Of a DNA stretch of 38,540 bases, positions 29,037 to 37,209 are shown one piece after another. The stretch comes from a virus: positions 1 to 38,540 of the IMG/VR virus record IMGVR_UViG_3300014962_000020. One strand, 5' to 3'. A program made the position numbers and the translations under genes. The stretch's first letter is position 1; every line of letters begins with the position of its first letter. A model generated the notes under the pieces. That model saw only the letters and a program-made list of their open reading frames with translations. It did not search any database and was not told the DNA's origin.

Positions 29037-29526
29037 GCAGTATGCGGGAAGGTTGGCAATCCCCTATATCTCGGCTACCGGTGTGGTTGATATCAGGTTC
29101 AGGTCTCTAGACGGTTCGGAACCGAAATATCTAGGACTGCCAGGGTCGGCTACCCGCATGTTCTCAGTCACTTCCGTCCTGCAAGGCACCGACCATATTG
29201 CTGTCTGCGAAGGAGAGTTGGACACGATCACTTTGAACAGTATCGGGATTCCAGCTGTCGGGATTCCCGGTGTGTCCAACTGGAAACCGCATTTCGTGAA
29301 GATCCTACAGGATTTCGACAGGGTGTTCGTGTTCGCTGACGGGGACAAGCCGGGTCAAGATTTCGCTAAGAGGCTTGCCCACGAGTTGAGGAATGTGTCG
29401 ATCATCCAAATGGATGAGGGGGAGGATGTGAATTCTACATTTTGCAAACATGGCTCTGACAGGCTATTGTCCGTTTTGGGGTTGCATCCCGAACCTGAGT
29501 TCGATGATGACATTCCGCCGTTCTAG
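28870..29526 (+). CDS. Primase, TOPRIM catalytic part
   Basis: Open from about 28870 to 29526. The sequence LSPTQKALLEAAADRYQNHI, LQGRGLWGSPANMYRLGVVV, LAIPYISATGVVDIRFRSLD and HIAVCEGELDTITL (TOPRIM glutamate) with VFVFADGDKPGQDFAKRL (DxD) are the catalytic core of a DnaG-like primase. No ATG begins this half. A TTG at 28870 has AGAAGG 8 bases upstream and could start it; otherwise a +1 frameshift from the CHC2 half would be needed. It works with the helicase encoded at 23543. Confidence 0.85.
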   Translation: MLKLSPTQKALLEAAADRYQNHIGEAKDYLQGRGLWGSPANMYRLGVVVDPFPGHEQYAGRLAIPYISATGVVDIRFRSLDGSEPKYLGLPGSATRMFSVTSVLQGTDHIAVCEGELDTITLNSIGIPAVGIPGVSNWKPHFVKILQDFDRVFVFADGDKPGQDFAKRLAHELRNVSIIQMDEGEDVNSTFCKHGSDRLLSVLGLHPEPEFDDDIPPF

Positions 29527-29534
29527 GAAAAGGT

Positions 29535-29660
29535 ATGAGAAGCGATGAAGTTGAGAAGGTGCTTGAATGGCTGAGAAGCGGAGGGTTTCAAATCCTGAAC
29601 GCAACACTTTCGGGGGACGGATTGGAAGTCCTGATCCGAACCCCGGTGGTAAGGATGTGA
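29535..29660 (+). CDS. 41-aa early protein
   Basis: MRSDEVEKVLEWLRSGGFQI then LNATLSGDGLEVLIRTPVVR: a helix then a strand pair. AGGA lies 6 bases upstream of the ATG. The competing longer frame (29567-29965) would begin inside this one, and its first ~30 residues look like its shadow. Confidence 0.55.
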   Translation: MRSDEVEKVLEWLRSGGFQILNATLSGDGLEVLIRTPVVRM

Positions 29661-29965
29661 CCTATATGGTTGTGGACAAGGCGGAGAATATTCCTTTCCG
29701 TGAAAATGTGTCTGCTTTGTTTGACGAGCTGGAGAGTCTGCTGGTCAGGAAGCACCGTGACTATGGGCCGACTAACATCTCGGCTTCCCCTGGTGGGGCT
29801 ATGAACGGTTTGCGTGTACGTATGCACGACAAGTTGGCTCGTTTGAACAATCTGGTGGATACTGGACGTGAGCCTAGCAACGAGTCGTTGCGGGATACTC
29901 TATTGGATTTGGCCAACTATGCCGCTATCGGTGTGCTGGTTTTGGATGGGAAGTGGCCTAAGTGA
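29657..29965 (+). CDS. Nucleotide-modification-associated protein, DUF1599-like
   Basis: 102 aa from GTG 29657 (or ATG 29666). LFDELESLLVRKHRDYGPTN, GLRVRMHDKLARLNNLVDTG and NESLRDTLLDLANYAAIGVL match the K-x-x-D-Y-G, D-K-x-x-R-L and D-L-A-N-Y blocks of the family found with phage base-modification or nucleotide-pool genes. It may act on nucleotides in coordination with the methyltransferases; the reaction is not established. Confidence 0.78.
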   Translation: MTYMVVDKAENIPFRENVSALFDELESLLVRKHRDYGPTNISASPGGAMNGLRVRMHDKLARLNNLVDTGREPSNESLRDTLLDLANYAAIGVLVLDGKWPK

Positions 29966-30720
29966 AGAAGGTTGTAGTCCTGTCGGATATTCAAGCACCG
30001 TTGCATGACGCTAAAGCGGTTGCCGCTGTCCAGCGGTTTGTCGCCGGATACGAGCCTGACGAGTTGTATTGCGTCGGGGACGAAGCTGATATGACTGAGC
30101 CTGCCCGCTGGTCTAAAGGCACTTTCACCGAGTATGCGGGAACATTCCAGAAAGGTATCGATGCTGCTAGGAATGTGATGCTCGGGTTTCGGGAAGCATT
30201 GGGCGACAAGCCTTTTCACACTATGAGGAGCAATCATGGCGACAGGCTACAGCATTACATCTCTAAATACGCTCCTGCGCTTAGCTCGATCAGAAGCCTT
30301 GAATATGAGGTTCTACTTGGATACCGCGAGGCGGGAATACAGTATCATGATCGAATCTGGTCGTTCGCCCCAGGATGGGCTTTGGCTCACGGAGACGAGT
30401 CAAGCCTTGTTCGGACTGCGGGAGGAACTGCGTTGTCTCTTGCGAGACGCGTCGGACTTTCTATCGTCTGCGGACATACACATCGAGCAGGAATCCAGCA
30501 TGAGAACACAGGTGTCAACGGCAAGTTGACTGGCAGCCTCCACGGGGTGGAGGTGGGCAACCTGATGGATTTGTCGAAGGCAGGCTATCTCCGCACTGGT
30601 GGAGCCAACTGGCAGCAGGCTTTCGGAATCCTATATATCGACAACAACAAAGTGTCGCCTGTCGTTGTGCCGATCCACAACCGCCAGTTCGTGGTCGAAG
30701 GCGAGAAATACTCATGGTGA
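29962..30720 (+). CDS. Metallophosphoesterase (calcineurin-like)
   Basis: 252 aa. VLSDIQAPLHD (D9, H15), CVGDEADMTE (GD), TMRSNHGDR (a variant of G-N-H-[DE]), ALAHGDESS and VCGHTHRAG are the five metal-ligand motifs in order. Substrates in phages range from nucleotides to proteins, so the target is unknown. It starts with GTG overlapping the previous stop. A 97-codon frame with its own ribosome site runs inside it (30236-30529). Confidence 0.87.
   Translation: MKKVVVLSDIQAPLHDAKAVAAVQRFVAGYEPDELYCVGDEADMTEPARWSKGTFTEYAGTFQKGIDAARNVMLGFREALGDKPFHTMRSNHGDRLQHYISKYAPALSSIRSLEYEVLLGYREAGIQYHDRIWSFAPGWALAHGDESSLVRTAGGTALSLARRVGLSIVCGHTHRAGIQHENTGVNGKLTGSLHGVEVGNLMDLSKAGYLRTGGANWQQAFGILYIDNNKVSPVVVPIHNRQFVVEGEKYSW
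30236..30529 (+). CDS. Nested frame within the metallophosphoesterase gene (candidate)
   Basis: Starts ATG 30236, five bases after GAGGAG, an ideal ribosome site, and stays open for 97 codons in another frame (LNTLLRLARSEALNMRFYLD, LREELRCLLRDASDF). The product is a clean amphipathic helix set. The host frame shows conserved motifs throughout, so this would be dual coding. It may be chance; kept as low-confidence. Confidence 0.25.
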   Translation: MATGYSITSLNTLLRLARSEALNMRFYLDTARREYSIMIESGRSPQDGLWLTETSQALFGLREELRCLLRDASDFLSSADIHIEQESSMRTQVSTAS

Positions 30721-31376
30721 ACAGGATGCCGGACGAGTGGGTGGATCGTTTCGCCAAGATTGTCCGCAAGACTTCCAACGAGTACTACCGCAAATACAGG
30801 ACTATTGTGGAGCGGGAGGATGTGGAGCAGGAGTGCTGGCTGTGGTTTGCCAGCCATGTGAACAAAGTCCACTCTTGGTACAGCGAGCATGAGGACGATC
30901 CGAAAGCCGTGGAGAGGCTCGTGTGGCGTTCCCTTAGGAACGCGTCGCATGACTACTGTCATCGACAGCATTTGAAGCAGACTGGTGGGAGACCGGAGGA
31001 TGTGTTCTGGTATGACCATGCTCTAGTAAAGATCCTGCTACCTGGTGCTATGGCCGACGATTGGGGGCCGGTGCAGGAGTTGAGTCCTGAGAGGTTTGCC
31101 GCTAAGGATCCTGCGGAGCGCGGGGATTGGATGGCTATGGCTGCCGATATCAAACGTGCTTTCTACTCGCTGGGCGAAGAGGATCAGAAGCTTGTGTGGC
31201 TTGTCTATGTGGAGGATGGCGGCTCGTCTGCCGCGAATAACGGCACTTCGTCTAATGCTGTCGCTATGCGGGCGCATCGTGCTGTGAAGAAGATGGTTGA
31301 GTTTCTCGGTGGGACTAAACCGTGGTTTGATCCTGAGATCGAGTTGGAGGAAGTTGAGAATGTTGAAGAAGTTTAG
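30714..31376 (+). CDS. Sigma-70-like transcription factor
   Basis: 220 aa. Region-2-like helices at about 10-60 (RFAKIVRKTSNEYYRKYRTI, DVEQECWLWFASHVN, as in the core-binding D-x-x-Q-E motif) and a region-4-like C-terminus from about 150 (FYSLGEEDQKLVWLVYVEDG, SSNAVAMRAHRAVKKM, the helix-turn-helix pattern). The region between carries LVWRSLRNASHDYCHRQH. It probably directs RNA polymerase to late promoters. Distant from canonical sigma factors, hence moderate confidence. Overlaps the preceding stop. Confidence 0.75.
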   Translation: MVNRMPDEWVDRFAKIVRKTSNEYYRKYRTIVEREDVEQECWLWFASHVNKVHSWYSEHEDDPKAVERLVWRSLRNASHDYCHRQHLKQTGGRPEDVFWYDHALVKILLPGAMADDWGPVQELSPERFAAKDPAERGDWMAMAADIKRAFYSLGEEDQKLVWLVYVEDGGSSAANNGTSSNAVAMRAHRAVKKMVEFLGGTKPWFDPEIELEEVENVEEV

Positions 31377-31824
31377 GTTTGTCTGGGATTGCGAATGGTG
31401 CGATATCAAACATGATGGCGAGCATATTCTGTCGGCCTACAGTTTGGAGTCGGCTGTGGAGCTTTTCGAGGAATGGTATTTCGGGCCGGACAAGGGTGGC
31501 GAGGCTCCAGCTAATCTTCGTGTCTACAGTTGGGATGTGGATTACAAGGCTTGGCGTTTGACTGGCAAGTCGTATGATTCGGATGATTCAGAGGTTGAGG
31601 GTGGGAACAAGGATTTGAGGATTCTCGCTTCTCGTTATGTTCTGGATTTGAAGGTTGCGAACTACAATGGTTCTGGGGATATCTACAATCTGGTGCAGTG
31701 GTTTCTGGTGCCGGACGATGCTGATGTGCAGGTTAAACCTGAACGTGACAAAGATGGCACTTTGTCAGCATATGTCCGTTTTGAATACTATTCTGATAAT
31801 GGTCCCGTAAAACGCTCTATATAG
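31360..31824 (+). CDS. Last gene of the early operon, unknown function
   Basis: 154 aa from ATG 31360, overlapping the sigma-like gene. The N-terminal domain has two cysteines (WDCEWCDIKHDGEH) and LESAVELFEEWYFGPDKGG; the C-terminal part is strand-rich (LRVYSWDVDYKAWRLTGKSY, DADVQVKPERDKDGTLSAYV). Acidic overall. No family recognised. It ends 18 bases before the terminator stem. Confidence 0.7.
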   Translation: MLKKFRFVWDCEWCDIKHDGEHILSAYSLESAVELFEEWYFGPDKGGEAPANLRVYSWDVDYKAWRLTGKSYDSDDSEVEGGNKDLRILASRYVLDLKVANYNGSGDIYNLVQWFLVPDDADVQVKPERDKDGTLSAYVRFEYYSDNGPVKRSI

Positions 31825-31841
31825 CCCTATAAAGCGAAGTA

Positions 31842-31875
31842 GCCCCCTCCTAGGCAAAGATACCTAGAAGGGGGC
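31842..31875. terminator. Bidirectional terminator between the convergent arms
   Basis: Stem GCCCCCTCCTAGG/CCTAGAAGGGGGC, 12 of 13 pairs, loop CAAAGATA. It lies between the last early gene and the last late gene, which converge here, so it can stop both transcripts. It has no long T-run on the + side and a short TTCGTCGTT after. Confidence 0.78.
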
Positions 31876-31918
31876 GTTCGTCGTTCAGAGATGCCTCTAT
31901 GGGCGTTTAAAAGGCATC

Positions 31919-32119
31919 CTAGCCTTCATCGACCTCTACAGCCGCATCTTCCAAACCAAGCGTGTCAGCCACCTTGTCAGTAGGCTTCGCAAACCCGAAA
32001 AACCCAGCGACCAAAGCCGACATGACCACCTTGAAATCGACAGCGAAATCAGCCGCCTGCCAGCAAGTCAGAAACGCACCGACAGCCAACAACACCCGAA
32101 CCTGCATCTTCTTATCCAT
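31919..32119 (-). CDS. Holin-like membrane protein
   Basis: 66 aa. Charged N-terminus MDKKMQVR, then a hydrophobic segment (VLLAVGAFLTCWQAA), DFAVDFK, a second (VVMSALVAGFFGFA) and an acidic tail ending VEVDEG. Two membrane spans plus charged ends fit a class II holin. It is next to the endolysin gene. No start ambiguity. Confidence 0.7.
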   Translation of the reverse strand: MDKKMQVRVLLAVGAFLTCWQAADFAVDFKVVMSALVAGFFGFAKPTDKVADTLGLEDAAVEVDEG

Positions 32120-32626
32120 CTACTTCACCCTCTTCAAAACCACAGCATTGCGGGCCTTCGCCGCAACCGTCTTCTTACGGATCACCGGACGACCCGAAAC
32201 CTGATCGAACTTGACAGCAGGATTAGGACGATACGACGGATCCTTCTCATTGGAAGCCAAACCGTCCTTACCCGCGTCGAACGCGGTCACCTGCCGTTTG
32301 GCGATCGGAGCCAAATCAGGACAACCGATAGCGACAGCATGCACATGGGCAGACCACACACCAGGACGAATCCTCCGATGCCAAGCCGCGAACCCTGTGT
32401 CCTTCAACGCCTTCAACATCCTGCGGATATCCAAAGCGTCCATCTCCTTCACGGAGAAATCGACCACACCCCCACCATCGTGGGTGCCTGCCGAAGCAGC
32501 CACACCGCCTTTGTTGTAGGAGCCTTGCGACACATCGAACTTGAAACCAGCCAGCTTCTCCGCATACTTCACCATAGCGACAGTGCGGTCATCGAACAGA
32601 TAGCCACGGAACTTTACCTTCATCAC
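32120..32626 (-). CDS. Endolysin, M15-like zinc peptidase
   Basis: 168 aa. AGTHDGGGVVDFSV gives H-x6-D, and SAHVHAVAIGCPDL gives the second H-x-H; together these are the zinc ligands of the D-Ala-D-Ala-carboxypeptidase/Hedgehog fold. A basic C-terminal tail (VIRKKTVAAKARNAV) may bind the wall. It would cleave peptide cross-links for lysis with the two neighbouring membrane proteins. It overlaps the 66-aa membrane gene upstream (32623-32823) by 4 bases. Confidence 0.83.
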   Translation of the reverse strand: MMKVKFRGYLFDDRTVAMVKYAEKLAGFKFDVSQGSYNKGGVAASAGTHDGGGVVDFSVKEMDALDIRRMLKALKDTGFAAWHRRIRPGVWSAHVHAVAIGCPDLAPIAKRQVTAFDAGKDGLASNEKDPSYRPNPAVKFDQVSGRPVIRKKTVAAKARNAVVLKRVK

Positions 32627-32823
32627 ATGCCCTTCTCGACCAGCAGCAGATAAATCTCGTCCACCCTGGATTCAAGTTTGTTGATCTTGTCTTTCATACT
32701 GGAACCGCTGTTCGGAACCAGTTCGTGCAGATAGTGTTTCACCATCCATTTGATAGCCGTAGCCAAACCTCCGATAATCGACATCACGCCGACCGCGACC
32801 GCAACCCACTCGTTCACACCCAT
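32623..32823 (-). CDS. Membrane protein with coiled coil, second holin or spanin-like
   Basis: 66 aa. A hydrophobic stretch (WVAVAVGVMSIIGGLATAI) is followed by a basic WMVKHYLHELV and a coiled coil (MKDKINKLESRVDEIYLLLV). This resembles small phage proteins of the holin-accessory type. Upstream of the endolysin in transcription order, it completes the lysis cassette. Confidence 0.65.
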   Translation of the reverse strand: MGVNEWVAVAVGVMSIIGGLATAIKWMVKHYLHELVPNSGSSMKDKINKLESRVDEIYLLLVEKGM

Positions 32824-34985
32824 TATGAGATCTTCCTGACTGTCACGGTCAGGACACCGCCGAAACCGCTGAACCCTTTGCTTCTAGCGGTTTGACTCCT
32901 GAATGAGCATTCCTCGATCAAACCTTGATATGTCTCGCCTGTCCGGAAATCCCTGACAGTCACAATATCGGAAGTCGCCTCCAGCTCCTCAAACCTTCCG
33001 ATCCGCTGATAGGCGCGTCCAGGGAAACCGATACGGTTGTGGAAAGAATCTTGCTCTGTGTCGAAACACCACAAGTTGTATTGAATGTATCTTTGCCGTT
33101 TCACAGCAGGGAGAGCCTTCACCTGATATCCCCACAATGTGGGGCCTTGCGTGTTGTTGCTCGGATCCCTGTTCAAAGTGAAAGTGAACTGGGAGAATTG
33201 GATGGCAGGCTGGTTGATAGCCACATCCAGATCGGTGCTGCCAGAGGTGACAGTCAACAGGTTGCTGCCGTCCATGATCACGCCGATAGAGCCGCCGTTG
33301 AAGTTCGCTCTCGGTTTGATGTATTTGAAATACTTGTTCTCGATAGTGGCAAACCTGATGCGGCCTGTCGTCAAGAATCCTGTCTCCCGCAGACGGGTCG
33401 GACTTTGCATGTAGAAATGCCCGGTGGAGGCGGAGAAAGCCAACTGGTCGGTGTTGCCGATGAAGGCGACACCTGTCGCCTCCTTCTCCACATTCACAGC
33501 TTGCAGGTCGTATGCCCAAGGGAAAGCCAAAGTGTCGTATTGGGTTCCCAAGTCGATGCGGACGAGTCCAGCATCGTTACCGATCCTGTCGGTTGCCCAC
33601 ACATATTTGTCGCTGCAAGCGATCCCGTAGACTGGTTGGGAGAACTCGCCTAGGATCGGGCCGTAGGCGATGGAACCGTCCGATTGGGTGGCAGCGATAC
33701 GGATGCCTTTGCTGGTGCCGATGACGAGATATCCGAGATAGTATCGGATGCTGTAGATCAACTCGCCTCGCGGCATCTCGGCCACAGTGACAGCACCGTC
33801 AAGAGCGGCAATAGTTCCAGAAGAACTGACTGTCAGTTTCAAGATGGCTGAACGGTTTCCGCCATAGCCGGAGATATAGATGTTGGATGGGGATTCTGTG
33901 ATATCCGTCCATACAAAGTTCGGGTCTTTGCTAGTGTATAGGATCTTGTCATAAGTCGTAGTAGAAGCAGTTCCAGGCAGATTTGTTCCTCCAACCTTGG
34001 AGGGATCTAACTCGTACACCACATTGTTAATACAGGTGATAAGCCTGCCCTTCACATATTCGATCACGGCAGAAGTAACCGCGACAGCATTATCGTAATA
34101 CATGGAAGTATTAGCGTCAGCAGAAGTCTTGTCCAGATTCTTAGTGAAAATCTGGCATTTGCCTGTACCATACTGGTTTGTCACCCAAAACGCCCGAGTG
34201 CCATCATCGCAGACCGCATAAACGGCTGTGTCCGTGCCGGTGTTGTGGTCGATGAAATGGACGACATTCGAAGACACAGAACCCGCAGGAGACACAGCAG
34301 TCAAAGACACATTCGAAGCAGTCTTCGCATACGAGATAGTGTTAGTGGCAACAGCCGTGACTGTGTAAGTCCCGTTGAAAGTGGCATCCACACCAGACAC
34401 CACAATCTCCATACCGACCGCGATATTGTGCGGAACAGTCGTAGTAATAGTAGCTACATTCGAAGTCAACTGCTTGTAGGAGACAGAGAAAGAACGAGTC
34501 GGATAGACTTTATCCACATCCGCCCCGTCCAAAGTCAACACCGCATCCACACCATCCCAACGGATAGAACGCATACGAGTCCTACCAGAACCAGTCACAG
34601 TATGGTTTTGATCCACATCAGGCAGCAAAGACACACTACCTGGAGTCCACACATCGACACCCTCCGAAGTGTCGAAACGGAACCTCAGATTCTGGTCTTG
34701 AGAAGGCTCATAGAAATCAGCTCCAGCGCCATAGTGGAAAGACGACTGGGAACGCAGCCACCAGCCTGCGAGGGTCTTCTCGCCCGGTTCGCCAGAGTTG
34801 TCGTTCTGATCCTTCTGATATGGGGCGGTCTCCCGCCTATACGACAGATCGGGTGTGGAAGCGTCGAAGAAAGTCTCGCTGTCGAACGCGATATCGTATT
34901 TGATATTCGTGTTCGTCGCAGTCGGCTTCGCACCTACAGGTACAGATATGTCTACTTGAAACTCTTCAGTGATATCCGATGACAT
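32823..34985 (-). CDS. Tail nozzle / tubular B-like protein
   Basis: 720 aa from ATG 34985, with GGATGG upstream. Strand-rich throughout; residues about 173-240 are the same beta module as in the collagen-like fibre (VATITTTVPHNIAVGMEI, FNGTYTVT). The middle shows propeller-like repeats (GRTRMRSIRWDGVDAVLT, DDGTRAFWVTNQYGTGKCQI, YSIRYYLGYLVIGTSKGIRI). Position near the adaptor and its length fit a T7 gp12-type nozzle. Inference from context and composition. Confidence 0.72.
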   Translation of the reverse strand: MSSDITEEFQVDISVPVGAKPTATNTNIKYDIAFDSETFFDASTPDLSYRRETAPYQKDQNDNSGEPGEKTLAGWWLRSQSSFHYGAGADFYEPSQDQNLRFRFDTSEGVDVWTPGSVSLLPDVDQNHTVTGSGRTRMRSIRWDGVDAVLTLDGADVDKVYPTRSFSVSYKQLTSNVATITTTVPHNIAVGMEIVVSGVDATFNGTYTVTAVATNTISYAKTASNVSLTAVSPAGSVSSNVVHFIDHNTGTDTAVYAVCDDGTRAFWVTNQYGTGKCQIFTKNLDKTSADANTSMYYDNAVAVTSAVIEYVKGRLITCINNVVYELDPSKVGGTNLPGTASTTTYDKILYTSKDPNFVWTDITESPSNIYISGYGGNRSAILKLTVSSSGTIAALDGAVTVAEMPRGELIYSIRYYLGYLVIGTSKGIRIAATQSDGSIAYGPILGEFSQPVYGIACSDKYVWATDRIGNDAGLVRIDLGTQYDTLAFPWAYDLQAVNVEKEATGVAFIGNTDQLAFSASTGHFYMQSPTRLRETGFLTTGRIRFATIENKYFKYIKPRANFNGGSIGVIMDGSNLLTVTSGSTDLDVAINQPAIQFSQFTFTLNRDPSNNTQGPTLWGYQVKALPAVKRQRYIQYNLWCFDTEQDSFHNRIGFPGRAYQRIGRFEELEATSDIVTVRDFRTGETYQGLIEECSFRSQTARSKGFSGFGGVLTVTVRKIS

Positions 34986-34986
34986 A

Positions 34987-35964
34987 CTAGAATACCATCC
35001 AGTAGACAGTATAGGTTCCGCTAGGAGCCGAACCATCAATAGTCCTAAGCCTAATCTGGAAACCAGTTACGTTAACCGAGATTACGGAAGCGTTCATAAG
35101 CGAATCGGCGGCAGTGGCAACAACAATGCTAGACGAAGTGGTAGTCGCAGAAGTAACAGTAACAGTTCCCGTACCAGCGTTAACAGTGACGTTAGCCGAT
35201 CCAGCTTGAATCTGCTTAGTCAGCGAGATAACAGGATTGCCGGAAACACCATCGCCATTGCTTACTGAGATATCTCCACTGCCTGTAATGGTTCTAGCAA
35301 CACTCGTGCCAGCCCCATTCTTGACAGCGAAACCATTAGACACAGGCTCATCCAACTTGGTGTCGCCTACAGCCTGCACGAAAGCAGTAGTAGCCAGCTG
35401 GGTATTGTTAGTTCCAACGGCTGCCGTGTCTGCGGTAGGAGTCCCAGTAAAGGCAGGAGAAGCGATAGGGGCTTTAGCCGACAAGTCGGACACAAGATTG
35501 GTGACAGCAGACTGGGCGATCACCATAGAGTTAGACGCGGAGTTGATCGTCTTGTTCGTCAAAATCTGGGAAGCAGTAGTTCCAACAATATCGCCAGTCA
35601 CACCATGCACACCGCTAGTGGCAACCATGTGATTCTGCGGCTCCTGCAAATCACGGGCAGTCACCATATGCTTCACAAAAGTAGTGGAACCAGCAGTGTG
35701 ATCAGTCGGAGTAGTACCATCACCACCAGCGACACCACCATAAGTGTTGGTGCCACGCACGATGTTCACAGTATTCGCAGGACTGGAAGCATAACCAGTC
35801 ACCAGCACAACTTCCTCTTTGCCAGTCACATCAGGTTCGATCACCAGAGTGAATGGGCCAGACGGCGGCAAACCATCCAAATCGCTCAAAGTCATAGTCG
35901 TGACAGACGAGTTCATAGTCGTGGCAAGAGTCTTAGGAGTGGCCTTAGACGAATAGTAGCGCAT
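34987..35964 (-). CDS. Tail protein with fibre-type repeats
   Basis: 325 aa. The N-terminus is a strand-rich domain (TLSDLDGLPPSGPFTLVIEP, VVLVTGYASSPANTVNIVRG). A fibre-type block, APIASPAFTGTPTADTAAVG and NNTQLATTAFVQAV, occurs near the middle, common in tail fibre proteins, and a strand-rich C-terminus ends TYTVYWMVF. Lies between adaptor and nozzle genes; probably a tail or fibre-attachment part. Confidence 0.75.
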   Translation of the reverse strand: MRYYSSKATPKTLATTMNSSVTTMTLSDLDGLPPSGPFTLVIEPDVTGKEEVVLVTGYASSPANTVNIVRGTNTYGGVAGGDGTTPTDHTAGSTTFVKHMVTARDLQEPQNHMVATSGVHGVTGDIVGTTASQILTNKTINSASNSMVIAQSAVTNLVSDLSAKAPIASPAFTGTPTADTAAVGTNNTQLATTAFVQAVGDTKLDEPVSNGFAVKNGAGTSVARTITGSGDISVSNGDGVSGNPVISLTKQIQAGSANVTVNAGTGTVTVTSATTTSSSIVVATAADSLMNASVISVNVTGFQIRLRTIDGSAPSGTYTVYWMVF

Positions 35965-35975
35965 AACTTCGATTC

Positions 35976-36872
35976 CTAATTAGAATAGTGGAGAGTCACC
36001 GGAAGTCTGCCCTGCTGTTTAGCAGACTCCTCCTGCAACCTAGCTTGATACAAGGCATAGACATATTTGGCGGCGCTGATAGCCGAACCGACAGCCATAC
36101 GTCCAGACTGCACTTCCGCCTCAGGCGAATTATATTGGATCCTGCGAGGATCGATCGTAGCCAGCAGACGGGCCACAGCACCCAACACGACCACATCCTT
36201 CACCGACTCCGGCAAACCAGTCGTGTCAGCGAAATCGTCCCCAGCCGACTCCAGAATCGAAGGCTCAGACGTGTACTGCAACTTCACCTTCGCACCAGGA
36301 TCTATATAAGACAGCAAAGTGACAGTGCTAGTCGAAGGGAAAGCATCAGTGTCGGCTGCGCTATCTAAACGCCAGCCCTTCACCTTCACCCATTCCTTCG
36401 ACGGGCCGATCGCCTGATAGGCGATAGAGACGATATCCTCCACGATAGAAGGAATAGCGTAAGTGTTCACTGAAGGGGTGTAAGTGAAAGTCGTGCTGCC
36501 GACAGCCCGCACCTTCGGGAACACAGACAGAATCGTGTCGTTCAAAGCGGTCACAATGCTCTTGCGAGTGAACGACGGGTTGAACACAACTTTCGTGTTC
36601 AACTTGTGGCTGGCACCGCTCGTGCCACGGAAACCGCGACCGAACGGGGCGGGGATAAGAGTATTGGCGGTAGAGTCGAAAGAGTCGATCCAAATCAGCT
36701 CGTCGTCGATCTCGATCACACCACGACCAGCAGACTCGGTGGAATACACAGAGAACGGGCTAGTGGACGTAGAAGTCAACTCTGTAGTCAACCAAGTCAC
36801 AGGATCAGACTGGACACCGTATCCGGCCAAATGGCCGTAAACCTCGTCCACCATCTCGTTCAATGTAGCCAC
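35976..36872 (-). CDS. Head-tail adaptor / tail tubular A-like
   Basis: 298 aa. Starts ATLNEMVDEVYGHLAGYG, then IEIDDELIWIDSFDSTANTL and a C-terminal helical part (SVKDVVVLGAVARLLATIDP, YVYALYQARLQEESAKQ). The length, a helical end with R-x-L-A-x-x-D-P-x-R, and placement with the nozzle fit podovirus adaptor proteins such as T7 gp11. Moderately certain. Confidence 0.72.
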   Translation of the reverse strand: MATLNEMVDEVYGHLAGYGVQSDPVTWLTTELTSTSTSPFSVYSTESAGRGVIEIDDELIWIDSFDSTANTLIPAPFGRGFRGTSGASHKLNTKVVFNPSFTRKSIVTALNDTILSVFPKVRAVGSTTFTYTPSVNTYAIPSIVEDIVSIAYQAIGPSKEWVKVKGWRLDSAADTDAFPSTSTVTLLSYIDPGAKVKLQYTSEPSILESAGDDFADTTGLPESVKDVVVLGAVARLLATIDPRRIQYNSPEAEVQSGRMAVGSAISAAKYVYALYQARLQEESAKQQGRLPVTLHYSN

Positions 36873-36874
36873 AA

Positions 36875-37024
36875 TCAGCGACCCTTCTTAGCCTTCACAG
36901 CCTTCTTGACAGCCTTCTTGGCGGTCTTGCCGCCATACTCCATCTTCCGCTCCTGCTTGCCTTCGCCCTTCTCATGCTTCTTCATAGCAGACCTGGAAGC
37001 GTACTTCTCTCCACGCATCGACAT
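36875..37024 (-). CDS. Lys-rich small late protein 1
   Basis: 49 aa: MSMRGEKYASRSAMKKHEKG then repeated KTAKKAVKKAVKAKKGR at the end. The (K/A)-rich tail resembles histone H1 tails. Found by reading the gap upstream of the adaptor; ATG 37024, stop 36875. First of three consecutive basic genes, possibly DNA-condensing or packaged. Confidence 0.62.
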   Translation of the reverse strand: MSMRGEKYASRSAMKKHEKGEGKQERKMEYGGKTAKKAVKKAVKAKKGR

Positions 37025-37026
37025 AA

Positions 37027-37209
37027 CTACTTGCCTCTCTTAACACCGGAAACACGCTTCAGGCGGGGATTCGCCGCCACAGCCTTCTTGCTTGCCTTAC
37101 GGGCACCCGCAGCCAGAATGGCTCCAGCCCGCTCCTTGCTGATACCCTGCTTCTTCGCGATCTTGTTCTGGATCGCGGCGAAACCAGGATGCTTCTTCTT
37201 CGTCGGCAT
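37027..37209 (-). CDS. Lys-rich small late protein 2
   Basis: 60 aa. MPTKKKHPGFAAIQNKIAKK, GISKERAGAILAAGARKASK and a final VKRGK. The H-P-G-F-x-A-x-Q-x-K-I-A-K-K-x-G-I-S pattern is familiar from phage genomes, where the function is unknown. Two to three bases separate it from its basic neighbours. Confidence 0.72.
   Translation of the reverse strand: MPTKKKHPGFAAIQNKIAKKQGISKERAGAILAAGARKASKKAVAANPRLKRVSGVKRGK

Noticed and set aside
34245-34982. 245-codon + strand frame opposite the nozzle gene
   Set aside because: Composition dominated by R, H and S; antisense shadow of a coherent protein.
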